NCBI GenBank assembly: GCA_020636025.1
Contig: JACJYQ010000007.1
Span: 248,001-312,000 of the forward strand
Direction: 5' to 3'
From: Lewinellaceae bacterium
Lineage (GTDB): Bacteria; Bacteroidota; Bacteroidia; Chitinophagales; Saprospiraceae
DNA length: 64,000 nt
This document shows, in pieces, positions 8,101 through 15,949 of the stretch. The notes beneath the pieces are model-generated. The model saw only the letters and a program-made list of their open reading frames with translations, searched no databases and was not told the DNA's origin. The translations under genes and the position numbers were made by a program. Numbering within the stretch: the stretch's first letter is position 1; each line of letters starts with the position of its first letter.

Positions 8101-11064
8101 ATGAAAAAGATTATAATCCTGTGTCTAATGGCATGTACAGCCTGCCTTTATGCCCAATCTCAAATACTTGTCGATAAATCAGCAACCGGCTTGAATAATG
8201 GACAGACCTGGGACAATGCCTATACTGATTTGCAAACAGCGCTTCAAAACGCCGTTTCCGGCGACGAAATCTGGGTCGCATCAGGAACTTATTACCCAAC
8301 CTCGGGGGTAAATAGAAATTTCTCCTTCGAGCCTCCCAGCGGAATAAAATTACTTGGCGGCTTCAAAGGAACAGAATCCGCGCCGGAGCAGAGGAACTGG
8401 CAAATAAACCCAACAATACTATCAGGGGATATTGGAGTAGAAGGCGATAGTACGGATAATTCATTCTGTGTAGTGTTTTTGCACGAACCGGATACCAACA
8501 CAATTATAGATGGATTTATTATTAAAGATGGCGTGGCAGACAATACGGCCGCCCCTTCCTTTGCGCGTGGCAGGTGTGGCGGAGGCATGTATATTATGGG
8601 CTATGATGCAGAAGCCTATCCGGATATTCAAAACTGCACTTTCCTTCACAATACTGCGCTTCAAAACGGTGCTGGCGCAATGGCTTTTGGCGCAGGCATG
8701 GGGTCTGTGGCGCCAAGATTTATAAATTGTCGGTTTGAATCAAATCATGCGGTTACAGGAAACGGGGGAGGGTATGCTCGTTTTGGTGGAAGCTGGCTGG
8801 AACGGGGCGATGATTTGGAGGGTTGTGTGTTTTATCGCAACAGGGCGGGCTTTCAGGGCGGAGGGTTCTATTATAAGGACTCTGAGCGAAGTGATGATCT
8901 GGACATTCATGGGTGTATGTTTGAAGAAAATGAAGCAATAGATAATGGGGGGGGGCTATATTTATTATTGGGCCGAGGTAATCCTGCAGGTGTTTCAGTG
9001 ATCAATTGCTCATTTACACGTAACATAGCTGATCATGGGGGGGCATTGATACTCTACCCAAATAGCTTTTTAAATGTTAATAGCGTACATCTAGATAGTT
9101 GCTCATTCATTGATAACAAATATAGATTTCATGATTTTAATGATGAAAAAGCTGTGGTTTCGATACAATTATTTGGGGCAAATAATGCTATCGGAATAAT
9201 TAATAACTGTATTTATCAAAATAATAGCAACTGGAATCTTCTGGCGTATATTGAGTGTTCTGATTTTACAACAACATGCGAGAATCTTTTGGCTTCCAAT
9301 AATGACGTCGGTGGAGGGTTTTATATCCAACCAAACTCCTTATTGGATATGAAAGCAATAAGCCTAAAAAATAATAAATTTGAAGGATATTTAATATCAA
9401 ATGTAACCGGTACTGGCTTTATTTCATATGCCAATTGTATCATAACTGGTAATATCTCAACTGTCCCAACATATTATATTTTAAATCTAAGCTCAGATAC
9501 CCTTAAATTTACTAACTGCACATTTGCAGACAACACCATTCCTCAGTTGGATATGCCCAATGCATCTACCTATAAAACCGCAACGAATTGCATATTCTCC
9601 GGATCGATTAACAAAAAGTTTTTTTTAAGTACTAACAACCACGCTGAATATTCCTATTGCCATTTTGACGAACTGGATTGCCAAAGTTTAGGGCCAACCA
9701 TTACCTGCGGCCCCAACAACCTAATCGGCCTAGACCCTCTCTTCCGCGACACCGCCAACAATGACTATTCCCTGCTTCCCTGTTCTCCACTCATAGATGC
9801 CGGCAGCAACGCAGCAGCAGCCGGGCTACTAACCGACATTTCCGGCGCGCCCCGTATCCAGGGCGGTACCGTAGACATAGGCGCCTACGAATCCCCCACC
9901 TTACACCTTTCAGATTCCACCCAAATCCGCCCTGCTTGCGAAAGCGCCAATGGCGGCAGCATCAGCCTCGTACCGGATTATGGCTGCGGACCTTTCGACT
10001 ACCAATGGGATCCTCCTGTAAGCAGCGGGCCAACAGCCAACGATCTAGCCCCTGGGGATTACTCGTTTACGATCACTGACTCCCGCGGTCAGGTCTTTAG
10101 CGATACCTTCAGTATAGGCGCTGCAAGTAACCCACAGCTAACCCCTATCCCTTCCAACCTACAATGCGGCAACCCCATCGGCGGACAAGCCACCATAACC
10201 ATAACCAACGGCACAGCACCCTACACCTTCCACTGGAACAACAACGCCGGCGATAGTCTGCTCACCATGCTTCCGGCAGGTCAATACAGCGTTACCGTCA
10301 CCGATACCAACGGCTGTCAGGACTCTACTGACATGACCATCACCCAATCCGGTCAGATAACCCTGAGCGTGAATGGAGAACCCATCTCCTGCTTTGGTGA
10401 AACAGATGCTATGCTCAGTGCTACCCCGGCCAACGGCAAGGCGCCCTTCAGCTACCTATGGTCACAAGGTTCCATGGACTCTGTGCTAACCAATCTGGGC
10501 GAAGGTCAGTACATCATTACCGTTACAGATGCCTACGATTGTACGGCTACTTACAGTTTCCAGGTGAGCGAGCCGGGGCTTTTACAGGCGCAGGCCGAAG
10601 GCACGCCAACGAGCAGTTTACAAACGCCAAACGGGACTGCCAGCGTCATATTTGTCAACGGCGGCACTCAGAACTACTCATACAACTGGAGCAATGGCAG
10701 CAGCGGACAAACCATTACCGGCCTGACAACAGGCATATACACGGTCACGGTCACGGATGCGCATGGCTGCACCACAACTGCTACGGCTGAGGTGAAATTC
10801 ATGGTGGGTACGGGTGAACTCAGCGACTTACAGGTACAGGTATGGCCCAATCCGATGCACTCCTGGCTGGAAATCCACGCGAATAACCTGCCTTCGGGCG
10901 ACTGGCGCTTTATACTGCGAGATGCGCTGGGGCGTGAAGTGAGATCTGAAATCATTGCTGGCGGGCGGGCGCTGCTTGATATCGGCGGTATCCCCGGCGG
11001 GATATACGATTGGAGCCTGACCAATGGCTTGGAAGTGGTGCAAAGCGGGAAGGTGGTGAAGTAG
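8101..11064 (+). CDS. T9SS-secreted parallel beta-helix protein with SprB-like repeats
   Basis: 987 residues. The start at 8101 gives a clean signal peptide (KKIIILCLMACTACLYAQ); the frame reaches 8050 but adds only polar sequence. Residues 20-590 form a right-handed beta-helix (polymorphic outer-membrane protein / choice-of-anchor Q type) with recurring GGG and C.F..N motifs, ending with CSPLIDAGSNAAAAG and DISGAPRIQGGTVDIGAYES. Residues 610-910 hold four SprB-like repeats (NGTAPYTFHWNN..., GEGQYIITVTDAYDC). A type A sorting domain closes the protein (VWPNPMHSWLEI to SGKVVK). The 3' third is visibly more GC-rich than the middle, which suggests a mosaic origin. It is likely a surface adhesin or polymer-binding protein. 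G9 and G7 tracts lie in the helix part. Confidence 0.8.
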   Translation: MKKIIILCLMACTACLYAQSQILVDKSATGLNNGQTWDNAYTDLQTALQNAVSGDEIWVASGTYYPTSGVNRNFSFEPPSGIKLLGGFKGTESAPEQRNWQINPTILSGDIGVEGDSTDNSFCVVFLHEPDTNTIIDGFIIKDGVADNTAAPSFARGRCGGGMYIMGYDAEAYPDIQNCTFLHNTALQNGAGAMAFGAGMGSVAPRFINCRFESNHAVTGNGGGYARFGGSWLERGDDLEGCVFYRNRAGFQGGGFYYKDSERSDDLDIHGCMFEENEAIDNGGGLYLLLGRGNPAGVSVINCSFTRNIADHGGALILYPNSFLNVNSVHLDSCSFIDNKYRFHDFNDEKAVVSIQLFGANNAIGIINNCIYQNNSNWNLLAYIECSDFTTTCENLLASNNDVGGGFYIQPNSLLDMKAISLKNNKFEGYLISNVTGTGFISYANCIITGNISTVPTYYILNLSSDTLKFTNCTFADNTIPQLDMPNASTYKTATNCIFSGSINKKFFLSTNNHAEYSYCHFDELDCQSLGPTITCGPNNLIGLDPLFRDTANNDYSLLPCSPLIDAGSNAAAAGLLTDISGAPRIQGGTVDIGAYESPTLHLSDSTQIRPACESANGGSISLVPDYGCGPFDYQWDPPVSSGPTANDLAPGDYSFTITDSRGQVFSDTFSIGAASNPQLTPIPSNLQCGNPIGGQATITITNGTAPYTFHWNNNAGDSLLTMLPAGQYSVTVTDTNGCQDSTDMTITQSGQITLSVNGEPISCFGETDAMLSATPANGKAPFSYLWSQGSMDSVLTNLGEGQYIITVTDAYDCTATYSFQVSEPGLLQAQAEGTPTSSLQTPNGTASVIFVNGGTQNYSYNWSNGSSGQTITGLTTGIYTVTVTDAHGCTTTATAEVKFMVGTGELSDLQVQVWPNPMHSWLEIHANNLPSGDWRFILRDALGREVRSEIIAGGRALLDIGGIPGGIYDWSLTNGLEVVQSGKVVK
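8947..8955 (+). repeat. G9 tract in the beta-helix coding sequence
   Basis: Nine G encode three Gly residues (DNGGGLY). Other Gly codons nearby are mixed GGC/GGA/GGT, so the run is not forced by the protein sequence. Confidence 0.6.
9037..9043 (+). repeat. G7 tract in the same gene
   Basis: Seven G (CAT GGG GGG GCA, encoding HGGA) 81 bp after the G9 tract. It is a second possible slippage site. Confidence 0.5.
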
Positions 11065-11073
11065 GGGCCGCTG

Positions 11074-11156
11074 GTACCCCGGAATGAATTCCGGGGTTAT
11101 GGATGTTGGTATTTCTCCATGGCTTTAGTAGGAATGTCCAACACCCAACAAGGAAT
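11074..11156. repeat. Dispersed repeat P, copy 1 (contains a CCCCGGAAT palindrome)
   Basis: About 83 bp from GTACCCCGGAATGAATTCCG to CCAACAAGGAAT, recurring at 12589-12673 in the same orientation with roughly 85-90 percent identity. The first 22 bp form the hairpin CCCCGGAAT-GA-ATTCCGGGG, 10 bp after the T9SS stop, and could serve as its terminator. The two P copies flank the IS3-family element. Confidence 0.7.
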
Positions 11157-11216
11157 ATCCAATGCTCAAATTTATTGTACGTCCCTGAAATAGGTTGACC
11201 GTCAAAACATCAACTT

Positions 11217-11615
11217 ATGAAAGGCACAGTAAAGTTACTGAGAAAGTACCGGCGGTATGATGAATCCTTTAGGAAGCAACTGGTTTGTGAATTTGAATCC
11301 GGAGCTTTCAGTGTGATTCAACTTAGTCGTTTGCATGGGGTTCACATTTCTACGATTTACGAATGGATATATAAATACTCTACCTTTAATGAAAAAGGAT
11401 ATCGAGTCGTGGAGAAAAAAGCAAGCAGTACGGAAAAGGTCAAGCAGTTGGAGGTCAAAGTTCGGGATTTGGAACAGGCCTTGGGCCGCAAGCAAATTCT
11501 GATTGATTATCTGGAACAACTCATTATTCAGGCTGAAGAGGAGCTAAAGGTGGATATTAAAAAAAACTACTCCACCCCACACTCAGATATTTCAGGGAAA
11601 AGCAAGAAGAAATGA
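11217..11615 (+). CDS. IS3-family transposase OrfA (helix-turn-helix)
   Basis: 132 residues. An N-terminal helix-turn-helix of the HTH_Tnp_1 type (about 12-55: RYDESFRKQLVCEFESG, then LSRLHGVHISTIYEWI) binds the IS ends. It is followed by a leucine-zipper-like coiled coil (about 70-115: VKQLEVKVRDLEQALGRKQI, then IDYLEQLI) used for oligomerisation in IS3 proteins. The start lies 41 bp inside the left end. The stop TGA overlaps the ATG of orfB as ATGA (11612-11615), which would allow translational coupling. Confidence 0.9.
   Translation: MKGTVKLLRKYRRYDESFRKQLVCEFESGAFSVIQLSRLHGVHISTIYEWIYKYSTFNEKGYRVVEKKASSTEKVKQLEVKVRDLEQALGRKQILIDYLEQLIIQAEEELKVDIKKNYSTPHSDISGKSKKK
11561..11567 (+). promoter_or_regulatory. 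Candidate programmed -1 frameshift site A AAA AAC
   Basis: In the orfA frame the codons read ATT AAA AAA AAC, giving the classical slippery heptamer. The -1 frame has a stop (TAA, 11558-11560) just before the heptamer and is open from 11561 straight into orfB, which is where a frameshift must occur to make an OrfAB fusion. The fused linker would read LLHPTLRYFREKQEEM. Confidence 0.65.
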
Positions 11616-12475
11616 GTTATTCATTAAATGCTTTGTACCAGGTCGTTGGCATTAGCAAACAGGCTGTTCATCAATATGAACGTCGTCAGCAAGCTTTTAA
11701 TGAAAAAGTGAGTCACTTGCTTATAGAGGCTGACGAATTACGCAGAGACCATCCGGGCTGTGGGGTAGAGAAGATGTATTACACTTTGCGTCCAGACTTT
11801 ATAGGTCGGGATCGTTTTGTGGAATTGATGATGTCCTTAGGGTATCGACTTAAGAAGCCCAGGAACTATCAAAAAACGACATTTAGGGGTGCTTTTTACT
11901 ATCCTAATTTGATCAAAGGGTTAAAACTCAATGCCAGATCCACCGTTTGGCAATCTGACATTACCTACTTTGATGTAGCAGGCAAATACTACTATGGTGT
12001 TTTTATCACTGATGTGTACACTAGAAAAGTAGTTGGTTACCAGATCTCAGATCATTTACGAGCTACAGCAAACGTAAAAGCCCTTAAAATGGCATTAAGC
12101 AAAGAAAAAGCTCCTCTAATACATCATTCAGATCGTGGTAGTCAATACATTTACAAACCTTACATAGAACTACTGAAAACCAATGATGTGCAGATTAGCA
12201 TGGGAATATGTGCTCAAGACAATGCTTATGCTGAAAGATTCCATCGAACTATTAAAGAAGAATATCTGAATTATTGGAACCCCAAAACCTTCAACTCTTT
12301 GAAATCTATGGTTCGAAAAGCTGTAAAGCATTACAACAACCACAGAATACACAATGAATTACTCAGAAAAAGTCCAAGAGATTTTATCGAATATTGGGAT
12401 TCCCTAACTAGTGAACAAAGACCTGTTTTAACAATATTTGACGATCAACTAATATCTAATAACGGTCAACTCTAA
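11612..12475 (+). CDS. IS3-family transposase OrfB (DDE integrase core)
   Basis: 287 residues. After an HTH_21-like part (about 40-95) comes the retroviral-integrase-type core. The catalytic triad appears as D116 (WQSDITYF), D174 (HHSDRGSQY) and E208 (NAYAERFHRTIK), with the Lys seven residues after the Glu that is usual for IS3. The second Asp and the Glu are 34 positions apart, slightly fewer than in the D35E pattern, because the loop reads MGICAQDNA. The stop is 13 bp from the right IS end. No damage is visible. Confidence 0.9.
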   Translation: MSYSLNALYQVVGISKQAVHQYERRQQAFNEKVSHLLIEADELRRDHPGCGVEKMYYTLRPDFIGRDRFVELMMSLGYRLKKPRNYQKTTFRGAFYYPNLIKGLKLNARSTVWQSDITYFDVAGKYYYGVFITDVYTRKVVGYQISDHLRATANVKALKMALSKEKAPLIHHSDRGSQYIYKPYIELLKTNDVQISMGICAQDNAYAERFHRTIKEEYLNYWNPKTFNSLKSMVRKAVKHYNNHRIHNELLRKSPRDFIEYWDSLTSEQRPVLTIFDDQLISNNGQL

Positions 12476-12588
12476 TCAGGGATGTGCATATTGCCTGTTT
12501 GGTGGTGTAGTGTGATTCTCCATCGGAAGCCCCGTGTTCGGTGTAACATATTCAACCACTCCGTGGTTGGTGTTTTTTGGGGGCATTC

Positions 12589-12673
12589 GTACCCCGGAAT
12601 GAATTCCGGGGTTATGGAAGTTGGGTATTCCTCTATGGCTTTAACTGGAATATCCAACATCCAACAAGGAATT
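12589..12673. repeat. Dispersed repeat P, copy 2
   Basis: Same orientation as the copy at 11074-11156, including the CCCCGGAAT hairpin and the trailing CCAACAAGGAAT. It runs directly into repeat Q copy 2. Confidence 0.7.
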
Positions 12674-12802
12674 ATTTCCCGGAACTCGAAATGAGTTTAT
12701 CTTCTGGTAAAATTTAATAGTCCTGATGTACATGTATACCTCATGATCACGATTAGTCACTGATCGTTGATCATTGATCGTTGAACATTGATCACTGAAA
12801 TT
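12668..12802. repeat. Dispersed repeat Q, copy 2
   Basis: Second copy of the sequence at 4291-4432, same orientation (shared CCTGATGTACATGT and the GATCGTTGATCATT core). In this 622-bp gene-free stretch (12489-13110) I see repeats P and Q, the hairpin at 12812, and nothing recognisable in 12840-13110. Confidence 0.75.
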
Positions 12803-12811
12803 TTCTTGCCG

Positions 12812-12839
12812 CATTTGGTGTTTTTATTAACACCAAATG
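12812..12839. repeat. 11-bp stem hairpin
   Basis: CATTTGGTGTT (12812-12822), a 6-nt loop, AACACCAAATG (12829-12839). It is a perfect stem, not followed by a T tract. Possible terminator or structural repeat. Confidence 0.4.
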
Positions 12840-13110
12840 TCACGGCAGCGTGAGTAGCCAGTCAAAACAGTTTCAATCAGGCGCTTTTAATTTGATTTTT
12901 GCACAAATAATTCCACCATTCCTGTGCTCCAGATGCTCTGCGGTAAGGCCACAAGAAGCGAAAGAAGCCTGATCGACCTCTCCGGTCTTGTCCATTCTTC
13001 CCATTCCTGCACAACCATTGCGCCGTTTTAATGTTTATCGATGGTAGACTGGGAACCGGGAGCTGACCGGGTTACTCAGACTCCGGTAGTAAACATTTCC
13101 GAAGCAGTAA

Positions 13111-14010
13111 ATGGCAACGTATTCGATCCGCGATCTGGAAAAACTGACAGGCATCAAAGCGCACACCATCCGCGTGTGGGAACAGCGCTATAACCTGATC
13201 ACACCTATGCGCACCGAAACCAACATCCGGTATTACTCCGATGAAAACCTGAAATTGCTGAACAACATTGCGCTGCTTTACCGGCACGGACTTAAAATAA
13301 GCAAGCTCGCCCAAATGAGTCCGGATGATATTGAGGCGAAAGGCGCCCAGATCTGTCGGAAAAAGAACAATACCAACAGCCATATTGAGGCCATTACCCT
13401 GGCTGCACTCGATATGGATGAAAAGGCTTTTGAGGATGTGTTTTTCAAATATGTGTCTGAACACGGGTTTGAAGACACCATGATGCATCTTTTATATCCT
13501 TTTCTGGATAAGTTGCGGGTATTGTGGTTGACAAGCAATATAAACCTGGCTCAGGAAAAATTCATTTGCCAGTTGATCCGGCAAAAGCTGATGTGCTACA
13601 TCGATCAGCTGCCCAGGGTGTCTATGAAATCCAGTCAGGAAAACATTTTGCTTTTCTCTCCTGAAGGCGCGGTTCAGGACTTCTCTCTGTTATTTCTTCA
13701 ATATCTGATCAGATCCAGACAAATTCAATCTATTTATCTGGGTTCAAGTCTTGTTATCAGCGATTTGGCAGCGGCAGTAGAATTGCTAAAGCCCGACTAT
13801 GTGATGACAGTAATTGAAGATCCCATTCCAAGACAGTCTGTACAGACTTATATTGATGAAATGGCCGCTTGCGTGGGGGATAGTAAAATGCTGCTGACTG
13901 GCTCACAAGTGTTTGTTGGGCCATTGAATCTACCTTCCAATGCGAAAACCTTTAATGGTATGCAGGAGACAATAGATTTTCTGGACATGCTGCCTTTCCA
14001 AAAGAAATGA
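13111..14010 (+). CDS. MerR-family regulator with CarH/LitR-like C-terminus lacking cobalamin ligands
   Basis: 299 residues. The MerR winged helix is at 1-72 (YSIRDLEKLTGIKAHTIRVW, with WEQRY). The rest matches the layout of light-sensing CarH/LitR regulators: a helical bundle (about 90-180; WLTSNINLAQEKF) and a Rossmann-type B12-binding domain (185-295; LLFSPEGAVQDFSLLF, YLGSSL). In family members the bundle reads W...EH and the B12 domain E.H..G; here these are EKF and EGAVQDF, so both expected His residues are gone. I infer a descendant that no longer binds adenosylcobalamin. Targets are unknown; the neighbours give no hint. Confidence 0.75.
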   Translation: MATYSIRDLEKLTGIKAHTIRVWEQRYNLITPMRTETNIRYYSDENLKLLNNIALLYRHGLKISKLAQMSPDDIEAKGAQICRKKNNTNSHIEAITLAALDMDEKAFEDVFFKYVSEHGFEDTMMHLLYPFLDKLRVLWLTSNINLAQEKFICQLIRQKLMCYIDQLPRVSMKSSQENILLFSPEGAVQDFSLLFLQYLIRSRQIQSIYLGSSLVISDLAAAVELLKPDYVMTVIEDPIPRQSVQTYIDEMAACVGDSKMLLTGSQVFVGPLNLPSNAKTFNGMQETIDFLDMLPFQKK

Positions 14011-14946
14011 TCAGTTTCCCGGGTCGTCCATAGCTTCCATCAGCTTTTTCTCTACCATTCCGGGACTTGCCACTTTTTTAACCCATTTTTCAGCCAGGGC
14101 AGTTCTGCCCTCATGCACTGCCAACACGGTGCATAAAGAGAATATGGCATCTTCCAATGAATTAAATCGGGTACTATCAGAGCGCAACTGACTCAAATTG
14201 GAAAGTGTTTCGGAGAATTTTCCCGGGGGCAGGTTGGCATCATTGGTAAAACCATATCGAACATACAGTGAGATGCCCTCTGCAACGCGTTCGTACTGAC
14301 CCCAGATGACCATTTGCGCCATGCAATCCATGCCTACTTTCAGGGCTTCCCGGTTTCCCGGCGTACTTTCCTTAAATTGCTCCCCTTTAAATAGCTGGAC
14401 ATCGCTGGACATTTTATTCTGTTCGGTTAAATCGCGAATGCGTGTTTGCAACACGAGTTCGGGTTTTGACACTTCACTACCCAGATTTTGAAAAGGTATG
14501 ATCAGAATAGGAATTTCTGATTTCGCAAAAGTGGGGCAGGGGGCAGGAGCCTCATTGCCTTCGGCTTTGTCGGAGCCGCCAAGTAATATTCCGGCGATCA
14601 GGCCAAGCAAGAGTACGATGGCTATGCCAATGATCCAGTAAAGCTGCATTGGCCTGCGTCCCGGATCAGGCATCCGCTGAACAGGGTTCCGACCAGCTTC
14701 CAGGTCTTCAAGCAGACCAACCAGTGCATCATTCACTTTATTGTATTCCTGCTGGGCTTCCGAAAAACTCAAAACACCGCTGATCTCTTTTTTTCGCACG
14801 CGGGCAAATCCGGCCTCAATAACCCTGAGCACATGTAGTCCGGCAGGCAAGTTGCCATCTTGTTTTAACTGGGATGTAAGCGTTTGTATGGCATTGGCGG
14901 TTTCACCATTGGTGATTAATTGACGTATCTGATCAAAATTTGCCAT
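14011..14946 (-). CDS. EAD11-like adaptor domain fused to a transmembrane helix and an extracytoplasmic domain
   Basis: 311 residues. Residues 1-88 are all-helical (QIRQLITNGETANAIQTLTS, then VLSFSEAQQEYNKVNDALVG) and resemble effector-associated domain 11, a small adaptor known from bacterial conflict systems. A strong transmembrane helix follows (about 103-125, IIGIAIVLLLGLIAGILLG). The C-terminal 180 residues begin with a strand motif IPILIIPFQNLG that recalls TolB-N/FlgO-type alpha/beta domains, an inference only. The stop is directly after that of the MerR-like gene (convergent). It shares the same kind of N-terminus with the protease and TIR proteins at 47.8-49.7 kb. Confidence 0.6.
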   Translation of the reverse strand: MANFDQIRQLITNGETANAIQTLTSQLKQDGNLPAGLHVLRVIEAGFARVRKKEISGVLSFSEAQQEYNKVNDALVGLLEDLEAGRNPVQRMPDPGRRPMQLYWIIGIAIVLLLGLIAGILLGGSDKAEGNEAPAPCPTFAKSEIPILIIPFQNLGSEVSKPELVLQTRIRDLTEQNKMSSDVQLFKGEQFKESTPGNREALKVGMDCMAQMVIWGQYERVAEGISLYVRYGFTNDANLPPGKFSETLSNLSQLRSDSTRFNSLEDAIFSLCTVLAVHEGRTALAEKWVKKVASPGMVEKKLMEAMDDPGN

Positions 14947-15035
14947 AACCGAATTTTATGTGTGAAATTTCGAGCGCTTGCTGGTTCACCACAAATTTTA
15001 TCTGATTTCTGTGGTGAATACAACCTAATAACGGA

Positions 15036-15920
15036 TTAAACCTTTTCATCCATTTCTTTCAAACAAACCTCCAAACTTTGCCTCCAATGCGGAATATCCA
15101 GATGAAAGGTCGCTTTTATTTTTGATTTGCTCAATACGCTAAATGGCGGGCGCCTGGCCGGGGTAGGGTAGTCGCTGGTTTTGATGGGGCTTACGCGACA
15201 TTTTAAATGGCTCAATTCGAAAATGGCCACCGCGAAATCATACCAGGAAGCAACTCCTTCGTTTGAATAATGCCAAATACCGGCTATCTTCTCCTTAGAT
15301 ACATCTGCGCTTTCAACTTGATGAATAATCTGCATTACAGCAGCTGCCAGATCCGGTGCATAGGTTGGAGTACCAATCTGATCCGACACGACATTCAGGC
15401 TGTCTCGTCCGGCTCCCAATCGGAGCATGGTTTTTACAAAATTGTGTCCATACGGGGAATAAACCCAGGAGGTTCTGATCACCATGGTGCCTTGTGGATA
15501 CACTTTTAAAGCCGCTCGCTCACCGGCCAGTTTGCTGCTTCCGTACACACTTTTTGGACTGACGGAATCACTTTCTTCAAAAGGTGTGTTCTGACGACTG
15601 TGATACACGTAATCGGTTGAAAAGTGAATTAAGGTTGCTCCGCAAGCAGCACAGGCTTCCGCCAGGTTTTTTACGCCTTTTACATTCGCCTGTCGCGCTT
15701 TTTCCGGCTCCGACTCAGCCTTGTCAACCGCCGTGTAGGCTGCACAATTGATAACCCATTCGATATTTTGGTGTTCCATGAAAAACCGCTGTACGCACTT
15801 TTTGTCACTGATATCCAACACTTCGGAATCGGCAAACAGAAAATCCGTGGAAGGATTTCCTTTTGACAATTGCTGAAAACAGCTGCCCAACTGACCTGTT
15901 GATCCGGTGACTAATATCAT
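15036..15920 (-). CDS. rmlD: dTDP-4-dehydrorhamnose reductase
   Basis: 294 residues, the usual length for RmlD. It reduces dTDP-4-dehydro-L-rhamnose to dTDP-L-rhamnose with NAD(P)H, the last step of rhamnose donor synthesis for surface polysaccharides. Visible motifs: Rossmann glycine motif TGSTGQLGS (5-13), INCAAYTAVD (57-66), STDYVY (101-106) and the catalytic YGSSK (Y126, K130). The start is 29 bp after the moxR stop on the same strand, so the two may be cotranscribed. No other rml genes are nearby. Confidence 0.9.
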   Translation of the reverse strand: MILVTGSTGQLGSCFQQLSKGNPSTDFLFADSEVLDISDKKCVQRFFMEHQNIEWVINCAAYTAVDKAESEPEKARQANVKGVKNLAEACAACGATLIHFSTDYVYHSRQNTPFEESDSVSPKSVYGSSKLAGERAALKVYPQGTMVIRTSWVYSPYGHNFVKTMLRLGAGRDSLNVVSDQIGTPTYAPDLAAAVMQIIHQVESADVSKEKIAGIWHYSNEGVASWYDFAVAIFELSHLKCRVSPIKTSDYPTPARRPPFSVLSKSKIKATFHLDIPHWRQSLEVCLKEMDEKV

Positions 15921-15949
15921 TTGCGTTTTTACTTATTAATGCTGGGGTT

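Larger units (their letters stand above)
11176..12488 (+). mobile_element. Complete IS3-family insertion sequence, 1313 bp
   Basis: The left end TGTACGTCCCTGAAATAGGT and the complement of the right end TGCACATCCCTGATTAGAGT are imperfect terminal inverted repeats that both continue into TTGACCGT; the ends are the 5'-TG...CA-3' usual for IS3. The trinucleotide TAT immediately precedes (11173-11175) and follows (12489-12491) the element, a 3-bp target duplication as expected for the family. It contains orfA and orfB in the -1 arrangement. All parts look intact, so it may be active or recently inserted. Confidence 0.88.

Noticed and set aside
11176..12488. Composite transposon made of P repeats
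   Set aside because: P copies lie outside the IS ends, the TAT duplication belongs to the IS alone, and P carries no genes.
12482..12694. 70-codon frame after the IS element
   Set aside because: It lies across the IS end and repeat P and has no recognisable protein features.
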